Under the pieces are notes generated by a model. The model was not told the origin of the DNA. It saw only the letters and a program-made list of their open reading frames with translations, and ran no database searches. Below, piece after piece: positions 22,560 to 33,860 of a DNA stretch of 64,000 bases. Every line of letters starts with the position of its first letter. Within the stretch, counting starts at the first letter, position 1. The stretch is from Anadara kagoshimensis (lineage: Eukaryota > Mollusca > Bivalvia > Arcoida > Arcidae), in assembly GCA_021292105.1 (NCBI GenBank), contig CM037868.1, positions 807,549-871,548 on the forward strand, in the 5' to 3' direction. The translations under genes were made by a program, and so were the position numbers.

Positions 22560-23320
22560 AGCTAACGCTGTTCTATGTGATTCTGATCAATATATTTCTA
22601 GTACATATGTAACAGTTTATTTTTAAAGTTTTCTGAAAATTTCTTGATAATCAGAATTATAACACAAATTTCTAAATCAAAACATCTTTAAGTTTCAAAT
22701 ACTTAGGTTCTGACGAACGATTTTACGGTAATTTCACAAGGTATATTTTTTTCATTAACATTCATCTGTTAGTCACATACAGTCTGTGGTTACGTAATGA
22801 ATCTTCTCATATTGGTCATTATTTGCAGTTTATTACACATTGATGATCGGAAAAATGTTATGCACCCAATAATGCAGTGATAGGGGGAATCTTACCGACA
22901 CATGTTATACAAATTTTTCTATGCTATATTGAATATTTCACAAATACTGACTAGGTAAATATGCATAGTTTTTAAAGCAATGACAAAGTTGCAAACAAAT
23001 TAATTGTCTTTACAAAATGACATTCATATCATGTCACTAAAAGCAGTTTCACATGTTCCTAGAAATTGAAAGGTGTTGTTGACTGATATATTTGTTATTC
23101 ATCGCATAGATATAATGAACAGATTTTAACCTTCAATTAACACCTAATGGTATCATTTGAAAACAAAACTGTACCCCACTTGAAATAAAAAATTAATGTG
23201 ACATTTAACATACTTATCAAGCCTAATTTAGACTAACATACGAAAAAAGGAAACAAAACAAACTGTTTATGGTTTTGAATCATCCACCTTTTTCCAAATG
23301 GTTAATTAGAATCTGCAACA
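22560..23320. other. AT-rich stretch upstream of the found receptor exons
   Basis: No exon with a signal peptide could be recognised here on the minus strand, although one must exist somewhere upstream of 22296. No repeat recognised. Confidence 0.45.
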
Positions 23321-23324
23321 GCAT

Positions 23325-24440
23325 TTTTATGTGAATTAAGAGATTTGCAATTCGATAATTCAAGAATTACAATCCAATCATATAGTCTCTATTGTGAGCG
23401 AAATCCCTAACCCATCATCTTGAAGATACACTTGTATAAAAAAAAACATAGCAACCCATGCCAAAACTAACACAAAGCGAAATAAAATTATCATTTTATC
23501 GAAAGTCTTCATCCGACTTTTCATTCCAAACTAACAACAGTAATGTTGGAATAAATGTGAGAGAATTGACATTCGATAATTCAAAAATTACAATCCAATC
23601 AAACATATAGTCTCTATTGTGAGCGAAATTCCTAACCCATCATCTTGTTGAAGATACACTTGTATCAAAAACAAACATAGCAATCCATGCCCAAGCCAAC
23701 ACCCCAAAGCCAAGTTAAATCATCATTTTTGGGAATTCTTCATTCGAGTTTTCATTCCAAACTTACAAAAATAATGCTAGGAACAGGTTAGGAGAACTAA
23801 CATTCGATATTCAACAGTAACAAATCAAATCACACATAATCTCTAGTGTGACCAAAACTCTGAATGCATCCTCTTATTGAAGATAAAAGCCAACATATAT
23901 ATCAATGGCAAAACTAACATCCCAAAGCGAAGTAAAATAAATCATTTTTTCCCGGAATTATTCATCCAAATTTATATTTTAAACAGTAACACTAGGATCA
24001 ATTTGAGAGAATTGGCATTAGATAACATTTAAACATATTTGTAATCAAAAACAAACATATCATGTCCGAATCACAATCCAGAAGCAAAGTCAAAACTTTG
24101 GAACTGACAGGTTAGGTTAGACACCTGAACTTCGACCAGGGAAGCGAGGCCGGGTGCTCCGGAAGGGTAAGCACCTCCTGTTTAGCTAGCTACACCCGCA
24201 ACGTGTGTAATCAAAATCGTGTGAAAGGAACATGGAACTATGAGACGTAAGCAATAATTACTGCGGTTTACAATAATATACCTACTTCGAATGGTAATTC
24301 CTAATATCGATTGAAAGAATTGTCACTATATATTATACAATTACAATCCTATTTGTAAGACCATCTGCATTGTGACCAAAAACTCCCAATCCCATCATCT
24401 TATTGAAGATATCCTTGTATATCAAGTAAATTACTTCATT
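23325..24440. repeat. Tandem units of about 230 bp (4-5 copies), partly Naiad-derived
   Basis: Repeated 'cgataattcaagaattacaa', 'agtctctattgtgagcgaaa', 'aacccatcatctt' with starts near 23340, 23565, 23795, 24005 and 24305. Each contains a worn 'acatagcaacccatgcc..' block like the antisense Naiad end. Interrupted by a fresher Naiad tail. Confidence 0.75.
24047..24252 (-). mobile_element. Naiad 3'-tail, antisense
   Basis: 'catgtccgaatcacaatcca', 'gaggccgggtgctccggaag', 'gtttagctagctacacccgc', 'gaaaggaacatggaactatg'. Lies within the 230-bp array. Confidence 0.85.
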
Positions 24441-24665
24441 ACACAAGCCAATATCTTTTAGTCTCAACTGGTTTTTAAATACAGGCGACAATTAAGCGAT
24501 CAGTGTGGATAGACACTGATTTAGATGTATATAGATTTGAAATAAATCAAGTTGTATTACTTTGTATAGACAGATCATTGATCCCCCTCTGATTGTCTCG
24601 ACCTTGCTTAAAAACCTATATCATCAATTGACAATTTTGTAATTAGCCTTATAAAATAACTTTGG

Positions 24666-25060
24666 AAAGCTTTTTCCCACTACGGTAACCTTATACAGCG
24701 AAGCAAGCTGCTTACAAATAAATTGTTGACATAAGGATATTGCAAAATTGGCTTATCAAGGCCCTCAACATTTTATGGTCATCATCATAATATTGGTTAT
24801 AAGTATTAGGTATATTTATTTAAAATTACCATGGATATAGTTGACGTCCCATAGCTCCATGTTCCTTTCATTATCAAGTTTGATTACACACATGGCGGGT
24901 GTACCTAAAAATGGAAACAACGGGACATATTCCCTTGTGAAAGTTTGTGTTCGATTAATTAGCCAGCTTCAAAGTTGTAACTTTATTTTAGGGTTGGATT
25001 TTGGTTTTGACATGGGCTGCTGGTATGTTTATTTTTTATTCGTATACGTTATATAAGACC
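24666..25060 (+). mobile_element. Naiad 3' fragment with end of the coding region
   Basis: Begins in the last RT codons ('ttcccactacggtaacctta', 'aaataaattgttgac', 'ggcttatcaaggccctcaac'), then 'gacgtcccatagctccatgt', 'cacatggcgggtgta' and a diverged terminal block. Longest truncated copy here. Confidence 0.8.
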
Positions 25061-25261
25061 CCTCTCTGTTTAGAAATGTATATGTTTATCCTCAGCGAAT
25101 TGCTGCCAGCATTGATGCATTGGGGTCAATAGAAAGCTTCGTACTATTGATCTGTGTCGTTTCCAGCTAATTCCGTAATACAAACCGTCAGGGACAGTTA
25201 TTTATAACTAACCAATAACTAGTTATGAAACGCACCGTCCTAATTTTATCTCTTTCTGTTT

Positions 25262-25430
25262 TACTCTTCCGGAGCGTCCATCCTCTGATTGAAATTCGCG
25301 TGTTTAACTCAATTTGCCAGCTTCAAAATTATTACTTGGCTTTTGGATTTTTTGTTTGGGCTTAGATTGATACTTTTGTTTCACTTTGCTTTTGCATTTT
25401 GGTTTGCACATTGATTGGTATGTTTATTTT
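25262..25430 (+). mobile_element. Diverged Naiad tail
   Basis: 'actcttccggagcgtcc', 'gcgtgtttaactcaatttgc', and a terminal block repeated twice ending 'ttgattggtatgttt'. Confidence 0.6.
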
Positions 25431-25655
25431 TGAGTTTTGAAAAAAAAAACTACAAAAATTCTGGTCTATGTCCAAATTAACAATTTCAAAAGCAACAATG
25501 AAACTTTTGAAACCGGCGAATTGAATTTATCACCTGAATATCCACCGGGAAATTGATCCTAAATACAACGAAATAGTAGGTATCTCCTGTCTAGCAGGCT
25601 ATACTCGCTATTTGTGCAAAATATTAACTGCTGGTAAGCACAAGAATAACAGATT

Positions 25656-25805
25656 TATCTTTCTCGTATAATGACAAAATGAATGGATGTTTAAGTTAAA
25701 AAGTAAAATTGATAATCCCCTATCTGTATATCTTTCTCGTATGATGGCAAAATGAACGGATGTTTAAGTTAAAAAATAAAATTGATAATCACCTATCTGT
25801 ACTTT
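25656..25805. repeat. Direct duplication of about 80 bp
   Basis: 'atctttctcgtataatgaca ... taaaattgataat' occurs at 25656 and again at 25730 with few changes. Confidence 0.8.
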
Positions 25806-26217
25806 CACCTCCAGGATAATCAATATGAATCTATATACCAATGACGACTGTGGGAAATGTGTTTAATGTTGTTATAAACCATAAATGCATGTATTTTTCA
25901 CACGCAAAATGACGAAATATGTAAAAAATATGTTACAGTGTGTATTTTAAATTATTTATGGAATTGATGCACAACCGTTCGCATTAACCGGATCTCTATG
26001 ACTTTTTAATATGATTCTATAAAAAAATAAAGGATATTACGGATAAGATATGATAACACGATACTAAATTTATGACGTCATGATCATTTTACGCAAGAAC
26101 GTCAAAAACGTTCGATAACGTCATTTTTAGAATGCACGGATGGTTGCATGAAACCTGAACATTTGTTTGCAAATCGCGTTTTTATGCTGCATATGTGCGA
26201 GAAATAAATCTTCAATT

Positions 26218-26512
26218 CACCAGTTACAGTGTTAGACAGATATCTCAAAAGAGGATGAATATATCATCAATATCTAGAAATCGCTTAAGCCCTTTCTGGA
26301 CAGGAAAATATTCATCCTCCGTTAATTAATGGCAAATACAATTTTTATGACGCAAATGTTTAAGAAAAAAATCTACTCCAGTTACAGTGTAAGACAGATA
26401 CCTCAAACGAGAATAAATATATTCAATATCCAGAAATCGCTAAAGCTCTTTCTGAACATGGCATTATTGATACTCGTTTGAGATATCTATATCTTACACT
26501 GTTAGCGGTTAT
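26218..26512. mobile_element. MITE-like element with inverted ends
   Basis: 'cagttacagtgttagacaga' at 26220 and 'cagttacagtgtaagacaga' at 26379 face 'atatcttacactgtta' at 26490-26507; inner 'ctcaaacgag' faces 'ctcgtttgag'. Looks like one element plus a partial duplicate. Confidence 0.6.
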
Positions 26513-27094
26513 CAGTGTTCGCCCATTTTCGATATTGTCCAGTGACACTTCTCATTATATCTGTTATACGTTTTATCTCCAACAAACTATCACAATGTAT
26601 GGTATTTGACAGCGTAACAATGCCAAGTGTTTCCACATCTGTAAGTTTCTATGTAAGTGGAATTGAACTCGGTCTTTCTCTTTCAAAGTTAGACACAAAT
26701 AGAAATATACATAACTAAATTAAAGTGTTCGAAGTGTTCCACTCTCGATGAAGGGTATACATTAAAGATCGTTTCAACTCAAGAATAAAAAACGCTGACA
26801 CATAGTAATTGATCATGGGGTTTCGACAATTTTTGACATTGCATACTATTTAATCAAGTTCATTTAGAGGTCTTCTTTTTTGTTTTGAATTAATATTTCG
26901 AAGGAGGGTCTGTCATTTTCTTCATTTTTTAATCAAATTTGTTTGGGTTCTATTTTTCTACTTTAATCAATTTAGTCGGGGTTTATCATTTTTGTCTTTC
27001 AGTAAACATGTTTGAGGTCCGTAATTTTGATTTTTTATCAAATTTATTTGGATATGCGTAAAAAATCCGCATAACTGGATTGCTCATTTGACAC

Positions 27095-27290
27095 TTTGCA
27101 GGTGTAGCCGTAGCTTGATAGACAGAAGATGAAATGCTTACCATTCGGACCATCCTATCTCCCTTTTTTGGTGAGAGTTCATGTGTAAAAATCCATTTTT
27201 CAGTTTTAGTTTGTTTTGAGGGTTTATATTTTTATATGGTATTTTTGTGCTTGATTTGAACATGCATTTACACTTGTAAATTTGAACTTC
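27095..27290 (+). mobile_element. Strongly diverged Naiad tail
   Basis: 'gcaggtgtagccgtagcttg', 'gaaatgcttaccattcggac', later 'tggtatttttgtgcttgatttg'. Order fits the 3' UTR but identity is low. Confidence 0.4.
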
Positions 27291-27299
27291 CTTTACACC

Positions 27300-29230
27300 A
27301 ACCAGAGAACACAAGACTATATGCGACCATTATTATGTAAAAAGGGCCTTCCGGAAAAATATATAAACAGTTTCACTTTTTTATATTTTCAAAACATTGG
27401 GTAAAAACCCAATATTTGTTATAATTTAACTGGAACACCTAATTAGTTTTGGAGAAATTGTAGTATTTACGTAACAGACATTTATTTTTTACATAACGAT
27501 TTTATTGTTCTTAAGACCCTTTTCGCTAAATATTGTAAATAAATAAGGATCAATAACCTTAGTATGGAAATTTGCAAAAAATAGAATTTAACATTCTTTG
27601 TTCATGTAAGCAATGGGATAATCAAATTGTGGTTTGTGTTGTTTAAACAAAGTATATAACTGGCAACTTTTGATTTGTTTATAAACTGATTTCCTAAATC
27701 ACTATTTAAATCTAATGTAAATAATGATAATCTGCAAATGTCTACCAATATGGATACATCAGGGTGAAAAATAAGCTTGGAATTATTGATCTTTGTCATT
27801 TCATGCTGTTTCCGTAATACATGCCGACAGAGGGCAGTTATTAATTACTAACCAAAGACACGTTATTGATACAAACTTGATAATATGATGGGATTTAAAT
27901 AGAAGTGAATGTGGCTCTAGAAGATGTTTGCTGAAATTAACTGTTTAGGAATATGTTTATCTGAAAGTTAAAATCAGAAAAAAGAACTATTATTTCTAGA
28001 ATCAGAGTAAGAGACATTAACGCAAACACGCAATATATATTTATTTAATACATATTTAAATTTTAACTTCAAAATGCGTTTTCAGAATATTTATTGATAA
28101 TCAAAAACTTATCCATGTCAAAATCACAATCAAGAAGCAAAGTAAAATTTTTAATTTTCACGTCTTTGAATCTGAAATTTAAAAAAAAATCACATTTAAA
28201 CTGTAAAGTTGCTATTGTCAAGCACATAATTGATTTGAGCTTACAGAGCTAACGATAATATAACCCATACCATAATTTGCTACAGTCAAATGTTAGATTT
28301 AAATGTTTGCCCGAGTAAATCATAACTGTAAATAAGTTATTTTGTATTTTGTTCTCTTCGAAGACACTAGCGGAGTGTCCTTTAAGCACCATTTGTATAT
28401 TTATGTTTACTATATTAGAAATTACAATTCTTGAACTTAGTATCGCCTAACTGCTGTATTTCGTGTCTAAAGTATAGAGTGGCGTTATGACAGGTAACCG
28501 ATATTTAAGACTATCAGCTTAAGTTTAAATCAGCACTGGTTTAAATTAAAGCTGTACATAAAGTCAATCTGATGGAACCAGTAAAGCCGGCCTTTATGAG
28601 TAGGTAGCCTTTATATAGGGATTCAGCAATGACAATAATTTACTAACGTATATAAGAGAACTTCAACTACAAATTGTATTTCTTGAAATATGTATATCGC
28701 CTAAATTCAGAAACAAGGCATTTAGAGCCTCTCTTAGATAATCTATAACTTGAAATCCTTCATAGAAATAAATTCTAACCGCTTCCGTTCGTTGGCATAA
28801 TAAAGTGATATCTAAATCAAAGCGAGAAAGTTTAATCCGTCATCCATAGTTAATGTTTTGACATCAATGCCTGAGCTGTGTAAGTAGACACACGTTTACA
28901 CTATGTTGTAAATTAGGTAGTAAAAATTGTTTTATTTTAGTGATGCAGACATCCACTTATAAACTTGAAATGCACATACAGTTATAAAAACGGAATTATT
29001 GTTAAATAGTAGTAGTGTTTTTGAAAGCATTTATTTTTAACGTTTTTATTGTTATTTTAAACGACAACTTAAAGTTTTAGTTTGTAAATATATTTTTTGT
29101 GTTATTTCTATATACAAAGCAGGTGAACACTGAAATTTTGTAACATATTTTCGTCACTAGTTGAAGCAATTTAAACCATTTCACAACGACAAAAAGGCAC
29201 CAAAACCTGACATGACACCATCATGTTATT
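27300..29230. other. Intergenic, AT-rich, no gene recognised
   Basis: Only a worn antisense Naiad end at about 28090-28150 ('ccatgtcaaaatcacaatca') stands out. No exon or RNA gene supported. Confidence 0.45.
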
Positions 29231-29231
29231 T

Positions 29232-29392
29232 AGGTAGCTAAAAAGGTGCTTTCCCTTCCGTAGCACGCGGCCTCACTTCCCTGGTGGAAGTTCACGTGTC
29301 TAACCTAAATTGTTAGTTCCAATTTTTTAACCTCGCTACTGGATTGTGATTTGGACTTGGATTTGTATGTTTGTTTTTGATTAGGTACCACT
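29232..29392 (+). mobile_element. Naiad 3'-tail, forward
   Basis: 'cttccgtagcacgcggcctc', 'acttccctggtggaagttca', 'cgtgtctaacc', ending 'ggatttgtatgtttg' and 'tttttgatt'. Confidence 0.85.
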
Positions 29393-29540
29393 TTATTTAA
29401 CATTTCTGACTTAGGATCGTTAAAAATCAAGGTGCAACTTGTCATAGTCAACACCTACCGTTGGATTAATTATTATAGGACACTGAGCCAAATTAATGTT
29501 AAAGTTTGCAGTTATTCTTTCAATGGTATGAATAAACGAA

Positions 29541-29708
29541 ATCATAAGCAAACATACAAATCCGTATCCGAATCACAAAGAAGCAAAGTAAAAACTTTGA
29601 AACTGAAGGTCAGGTTAGACAAGTGAACTTCCACCAGGGAATTGAGGCCGGGTGCTCCAGAAGGGTAAGCACCTCCTGTTTAGCTAGCTACACCCGCCAC
29701 GTGTGTAA
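29541..29708 (-). mobile_element. Naiad 3'-tail, antisense
   Basis: 'gtatccgaatcacaaagaag', 'gtgaacttccaccagggaat', 'gccgggtgctccagaagggt', 'agctagctacacccgccacg'. Faces the forward copy 150 bases away, end to end. Confidence 0.85.
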
Positions 29709-30114
29709 AATGCTATTGGGTTGCATTGTACGGATATTTATTTTATTTTCTGGTAATATAAGGATATTTTCAAATACATATATAAGGATCGATGAAAATG
29801 ATTTATACTAAGTGTTTTAACTATGACTATCATGTACACATTTGAATACTGTTGTATTTTTTTTACTGTAATTCCCGTGTCTATATAATTAGCGAAAACC
29901 AAACAAATTGTACATATATTTCTGTTCATTTCTACTATTTACATGTTAAGTCATGCATTAAATTCAAGACAAAAATTGTGCCATAATGATTATTGTACAA
30001 TCAGAATATTCAAATCGTCTGTGGGTATTTAAGTATAAAACACGTTTTTATTTGATATCGAAACAGTTTGAATAACTATGTCTTCACCTGATTTTCTAGA
30101 AGTTATTTAAGGTC

Positions 30115-30345
30115 TCACTTCTCAAGTGATATTTGTAGTGTTTTTCTCAATTTACTTTGCTTTCAAATGTTTTGTTTGGGCATAGGTTGGTATGTTTGAT
30201 TTTTAGTTACCCAATGACACTTTTTATTTCGCTGCTTCAACTTCCCTTGGAGATATATCCATATTTTAAACAGGTGATTCTTACCTTACCTTACCGGAGT
30301 TTCCTGCCTCACTTCCCTAGTGAAAATTCACGCCCTTAAATATAT
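30115..30345 (+). mobile_element. Worn Naiad tail pieces
   Basis: A terminal block ('ttgtttgggcataggttggt atgtttg') followed by 'caggtgattcttacc ... cctcacttccctagtgaaaa'. Confidence 0.5.
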
Positions 30346-30394
30346 TATACTAATTTTAAAATTAGTTCTCATTGACCAGTTTTAAAGAATTTAT

Positions 30395-30640
30395 GTCTCT
30401 ATGTCCAGAATTGCCCTGGACATATTTGACGTCCCATAGTTCATTTTTTCTTTCACAACAATTTTATTACACACGTGGTGGGTAGCTAGCTAAACAGGAC
30501 TGCTTACCGTTCCGGAGCACCGGGCCTCACTTTCCCGGTGGAAGTTCAAGTTCCTTACCTGACTTGTCAGATCCAAAGATTTTACTTTTGCTTCTGGATT
30601 GTGATTCAGAGATGTATTAATATTTTTTTTATTTTAACTT
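30395..30640 (+). mobile_element. Naiad 3' fragment including the last codons
   Basis: 'atgtctctatgtccagaatt' through 'tttgacgtcccatag' matches the end of the reading frame and its TAG; then 'gtagctagctaaacaggact', 'gcctcactttcccggtggaa', 'cttctggattgtgattcaga'. Confidence 0.85.
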
Positions 30641-31065
30641 TGTTTTAGGATTGTGATTTGGACATCGATTGTAAAATTTGTTTTTGAGCAGAATTTTGTG
30701 TTTTTTCTTGATTATTCAACACATCTTAAAAGAAGAGATTAACTTTGTTACGCTTATCTGCTTTATATGTTTGACATCATGACAATATGATACCACTTAT
30801 TAGCATATATATTAGCATATAAATTATAATATAAATACATATATGTATTACACTACATTTTCCACTGTCAAAGATATGTCTCTAAAAAAACATACAATTC
30901 AGTATTCAAATCACAATCGTAAAACATTTTGAAAAATGGAAAATGAATAGTTAATCACGTGTACGTCCAACAAGGAGGTGTGCCTGGGGTCTTTAAGTTA
31001 AACATGTCTCTTTGTACACGCATGAGTAACCTTTAAAAGGTATGCCTAGTAAACGTCGATATTAA

Positions 31066-31290
31066 CGATGTATAGGCAAAATTGACCTGTCAGTTTGACC
31101 AATCATTAGGAATATTCATATAGGAGATCCAAGTTAATACATACGCAGTGCACAGGTGTACTCTATGGGGTGAGTATATCTCATGATGTATACAAAATAA
31201 ACACCTGTGCTCCCTATACATAGATGTAATTGGTCCTTAATAAATATTTAAATGAAGGGTCAAGCGGACAGGTTAAAGTTGTTTTCCTAT
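31066..31290. mobile_element. MITE, single copy of the 'cctgtccgcttgacc' family
   Basis: Ends 'aattgacctgtcagtttgac' and 'gggtcaagcggacaggttaa' are inverted repeats; interior 'gtatacaaaataaacacctg tgctccctatac' matches 16380-16420. Confidence 0.75.
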
Positions 31291-31294
31291 ATAA

Positions 31295-32422
31295 CAGTTA
31301 CTGTCTTGCTTATTGTTATTATTTAATGATCACGTGTATAACCGTTGTAAACAGTTGCTCTCTATTGATATGTGTATATACACAGGTATTATCTATGTAA
31401 AATTTTAAAATTTATCATTATGTAATTTTCTATGCCAAAAAAACATAAACATTATAAAAAGAATAGACAAGTAGGCTTTTTAGAATAATATACATAAGTT
31501 GATAAGTTGTTTGAGACTAAAGAAAACATGGAACTATGTTTATTTCACAATCTTTCGATGAAGTTCCAATTTCATTTTACAATATTGGAGACCCTCTTAT
31601 ATAATATTTGATCAATCAATATTTTTTACATTTTCTGATTAAAGATATAAAACTGTATTTGACAGTTTGACAATATTTAGTATTATGTTTGCAGGGTTAC
31701 GCTGTCAAATTCATGAAATATTACATTTATTACACTGATTTAGTTCAAAATCAAATATTTTATTGCTTTTATAACTCGTGTCAGATTAAAATAATTGGCA
31801 TATTCCTAAATGCTACAGTTATATTTCTGTTCGCATGATGGAATAAAAATCAGATTTACATTAACATTTAGCAATTAATAAATGTTTAACAGGGGTAATT
31901 TCAAAATATGATTTTGCAACATTACACTGTAATTCAGTAACAGATTTTGCAGTACTTCATTTCGTCTAGTAATGAATCAAAATGATGCTGAATTCTTTGG
32001 TTATACTACAATTCCTCTTATTTTTCAATAAGAGGTCGTTATTATCTTCATGGTATTACAATCGGATCGTTTTAAACGTGTAATTTGAAAATTATTTCAT
32101 ACAATTAATAGAATGGTTCTTTATCTAATATATAACGTCGTTTCAAATGTTTTGCTAGTTAAAAGTATCTATTCCAGAACTCAATAAATGGGCGCTTATT
32201 TATTATTATTTATTTTGTTTTTGAAATATGTCTGCTTTGTATTACCGCACATAAAAATATAGACAAATTGTGAGCAGAATTTAAAACAATCTAAGATTTC
32301 TATGTAGGGTAGGTTCATCAAGACTGGTCATGTGAGCTGCATGAATTTGCGATTTCGGGTATAAAAATAGTAATAATTATTAGAAAGTATACTAAGTAAT
32401 AGCATGCATCCATTTTTCTTTT
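31295..32422. other. AT-rich intergenic, nothing recognised
   Basis: No coding, RNA or repeat signal beyond short A/T runs. A block like 31330-31460 ('aaccgttgtaaacagttg', 'atatacacaggtatta') recurs at about 35190-35300. Confidence 0.45.
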
Positions 32423-33860
32423 AGTGTTACACATGTGAAAGAAGCGGTTAGCTCCTCATTAATATTCACATCTTTTTTTGGTCACGTGATCGCGAAGTTT
32501 TATTCCCAGAAAGATATGAAAACCAGAGGCATAAAACACATCTATCGCCAAATAAGTTAGTTTGACAGTCTAATCCTTCTTTGACCCCTCTATACAATCA
32601 ATAGTCGTTGTCCTTATGAATGTTGCTATCGAGTTTATTTTATTTCGACAGTTTGAATGTGGTTTTCTACCTTTTTTACCTATAGTTTCAAAATTCTTCA
32701 CTTTTTTGATTTTTGTGATTTTTTATTTTAAAAGGAACCCTTCAATTAAAAGCTTGGATGAAAAAGTTGGCATGTGACGGATAAAATTTACAAGGTCGAC
32801 ATGATCAAAGTGGACAATCGATAGGGATCATGTAGTTATGGTTTGAAAAATAGAGCCAAAGTTAGCAGAATTTTCAATTTTGTCAAAACTGAATATCTGT
32901 TACATAGCTATATATAGAACGACGTCGCTTCGTAAATTGAAAATTAAAAGGAACCTTGAAACCTTAAAATATTTCAATAAAAACAACATTATGGTTTTTG
33001 TACCGTGTAGGGTAAAATAATATAGCAGACATTCGTTTCGCCACATAAGTTCTGTATGTCGCCAAATTTAAATTATTTACTATAACGAGTCATTGAAAAA
33101 ATATGCAAATTGGATAAGTGAACTCTTTCTTTGGTATGAGATGGTAACGTTTGTTGACTAACCTTGTATTGGTTGTGGGTCTGGTCAAGTGAATTTTTGC
33201 CCTTCCCCCTGTTTGTCTAAATTACCCTTCCGGATCACCAGAACTCACTTCCCTATTGGAAGTACACGCGTTTAACCTTATTTTCCAGTTTAAAATTTTT
33301 ATTCTGTTTTGGTATTGTGCTTTTAACATAAATTAGCTTTTTTTGTTTTTGATTCAACATCCTAAAATTATTTTTGAATTCCAAAAGTTTTGGTCCTAGT
33401 GCTACAGGTGCAGGTTGTTCCGGACCGGTTGTCTGTTGCTGCGGGGTAAGAGCGGGTTTGGTAATATTGACATTGTTTTTATTTTCGGGTACACAATGGG
33501 ATATTTTAGTAATATTGTCAAAAATTTAATAATACTCTCAAAATTTAGTTTGACATAAATCTTTCTGAACAAGGATATTCACAATATGACCTATGAAGAG
33601 ACAAAATTGGTCTGAAGAATAATTTTAACAGCAACTATAATAAACATTTAAAAACGTACAACACGTATTTTAACTTTTCACTGAACGGCGTAATGAACAT
33701 TATATTTTAGAAGATGTTCCTTATAACATGTGATGATATGAAACCACACGTCAGCAAATCATCCTTTAATTATGTTTTTGTTTTTTCTTTTTATTTTTAT
33801 CGTGATATGGGTGTAGACTCGAATTTTTGTTTTTAATTTAACGTTTGTCGTTATATTTTA

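Noticed and set aside
22297..24000. Search for the receptor's signal-peptide exon
   Set aside because: No minus-strand stretch with a start, a hydrophobic run and a phase-1 donor could be supported.
23325..24440. Repeat series as a CRISPR-like array
   Set aside because: Units are ~230 bp, diverged throughout and lie in an intron-bearing animal genome; no short conserved repeats with unique spacers.
33381..33405. 'ttttggtcctagtgctac' as a fifth hammerhead
   Set aside because: It resembles the two outer ends of the ribozyme repeat joined together, but the whole core is absent, so it cannot be called.
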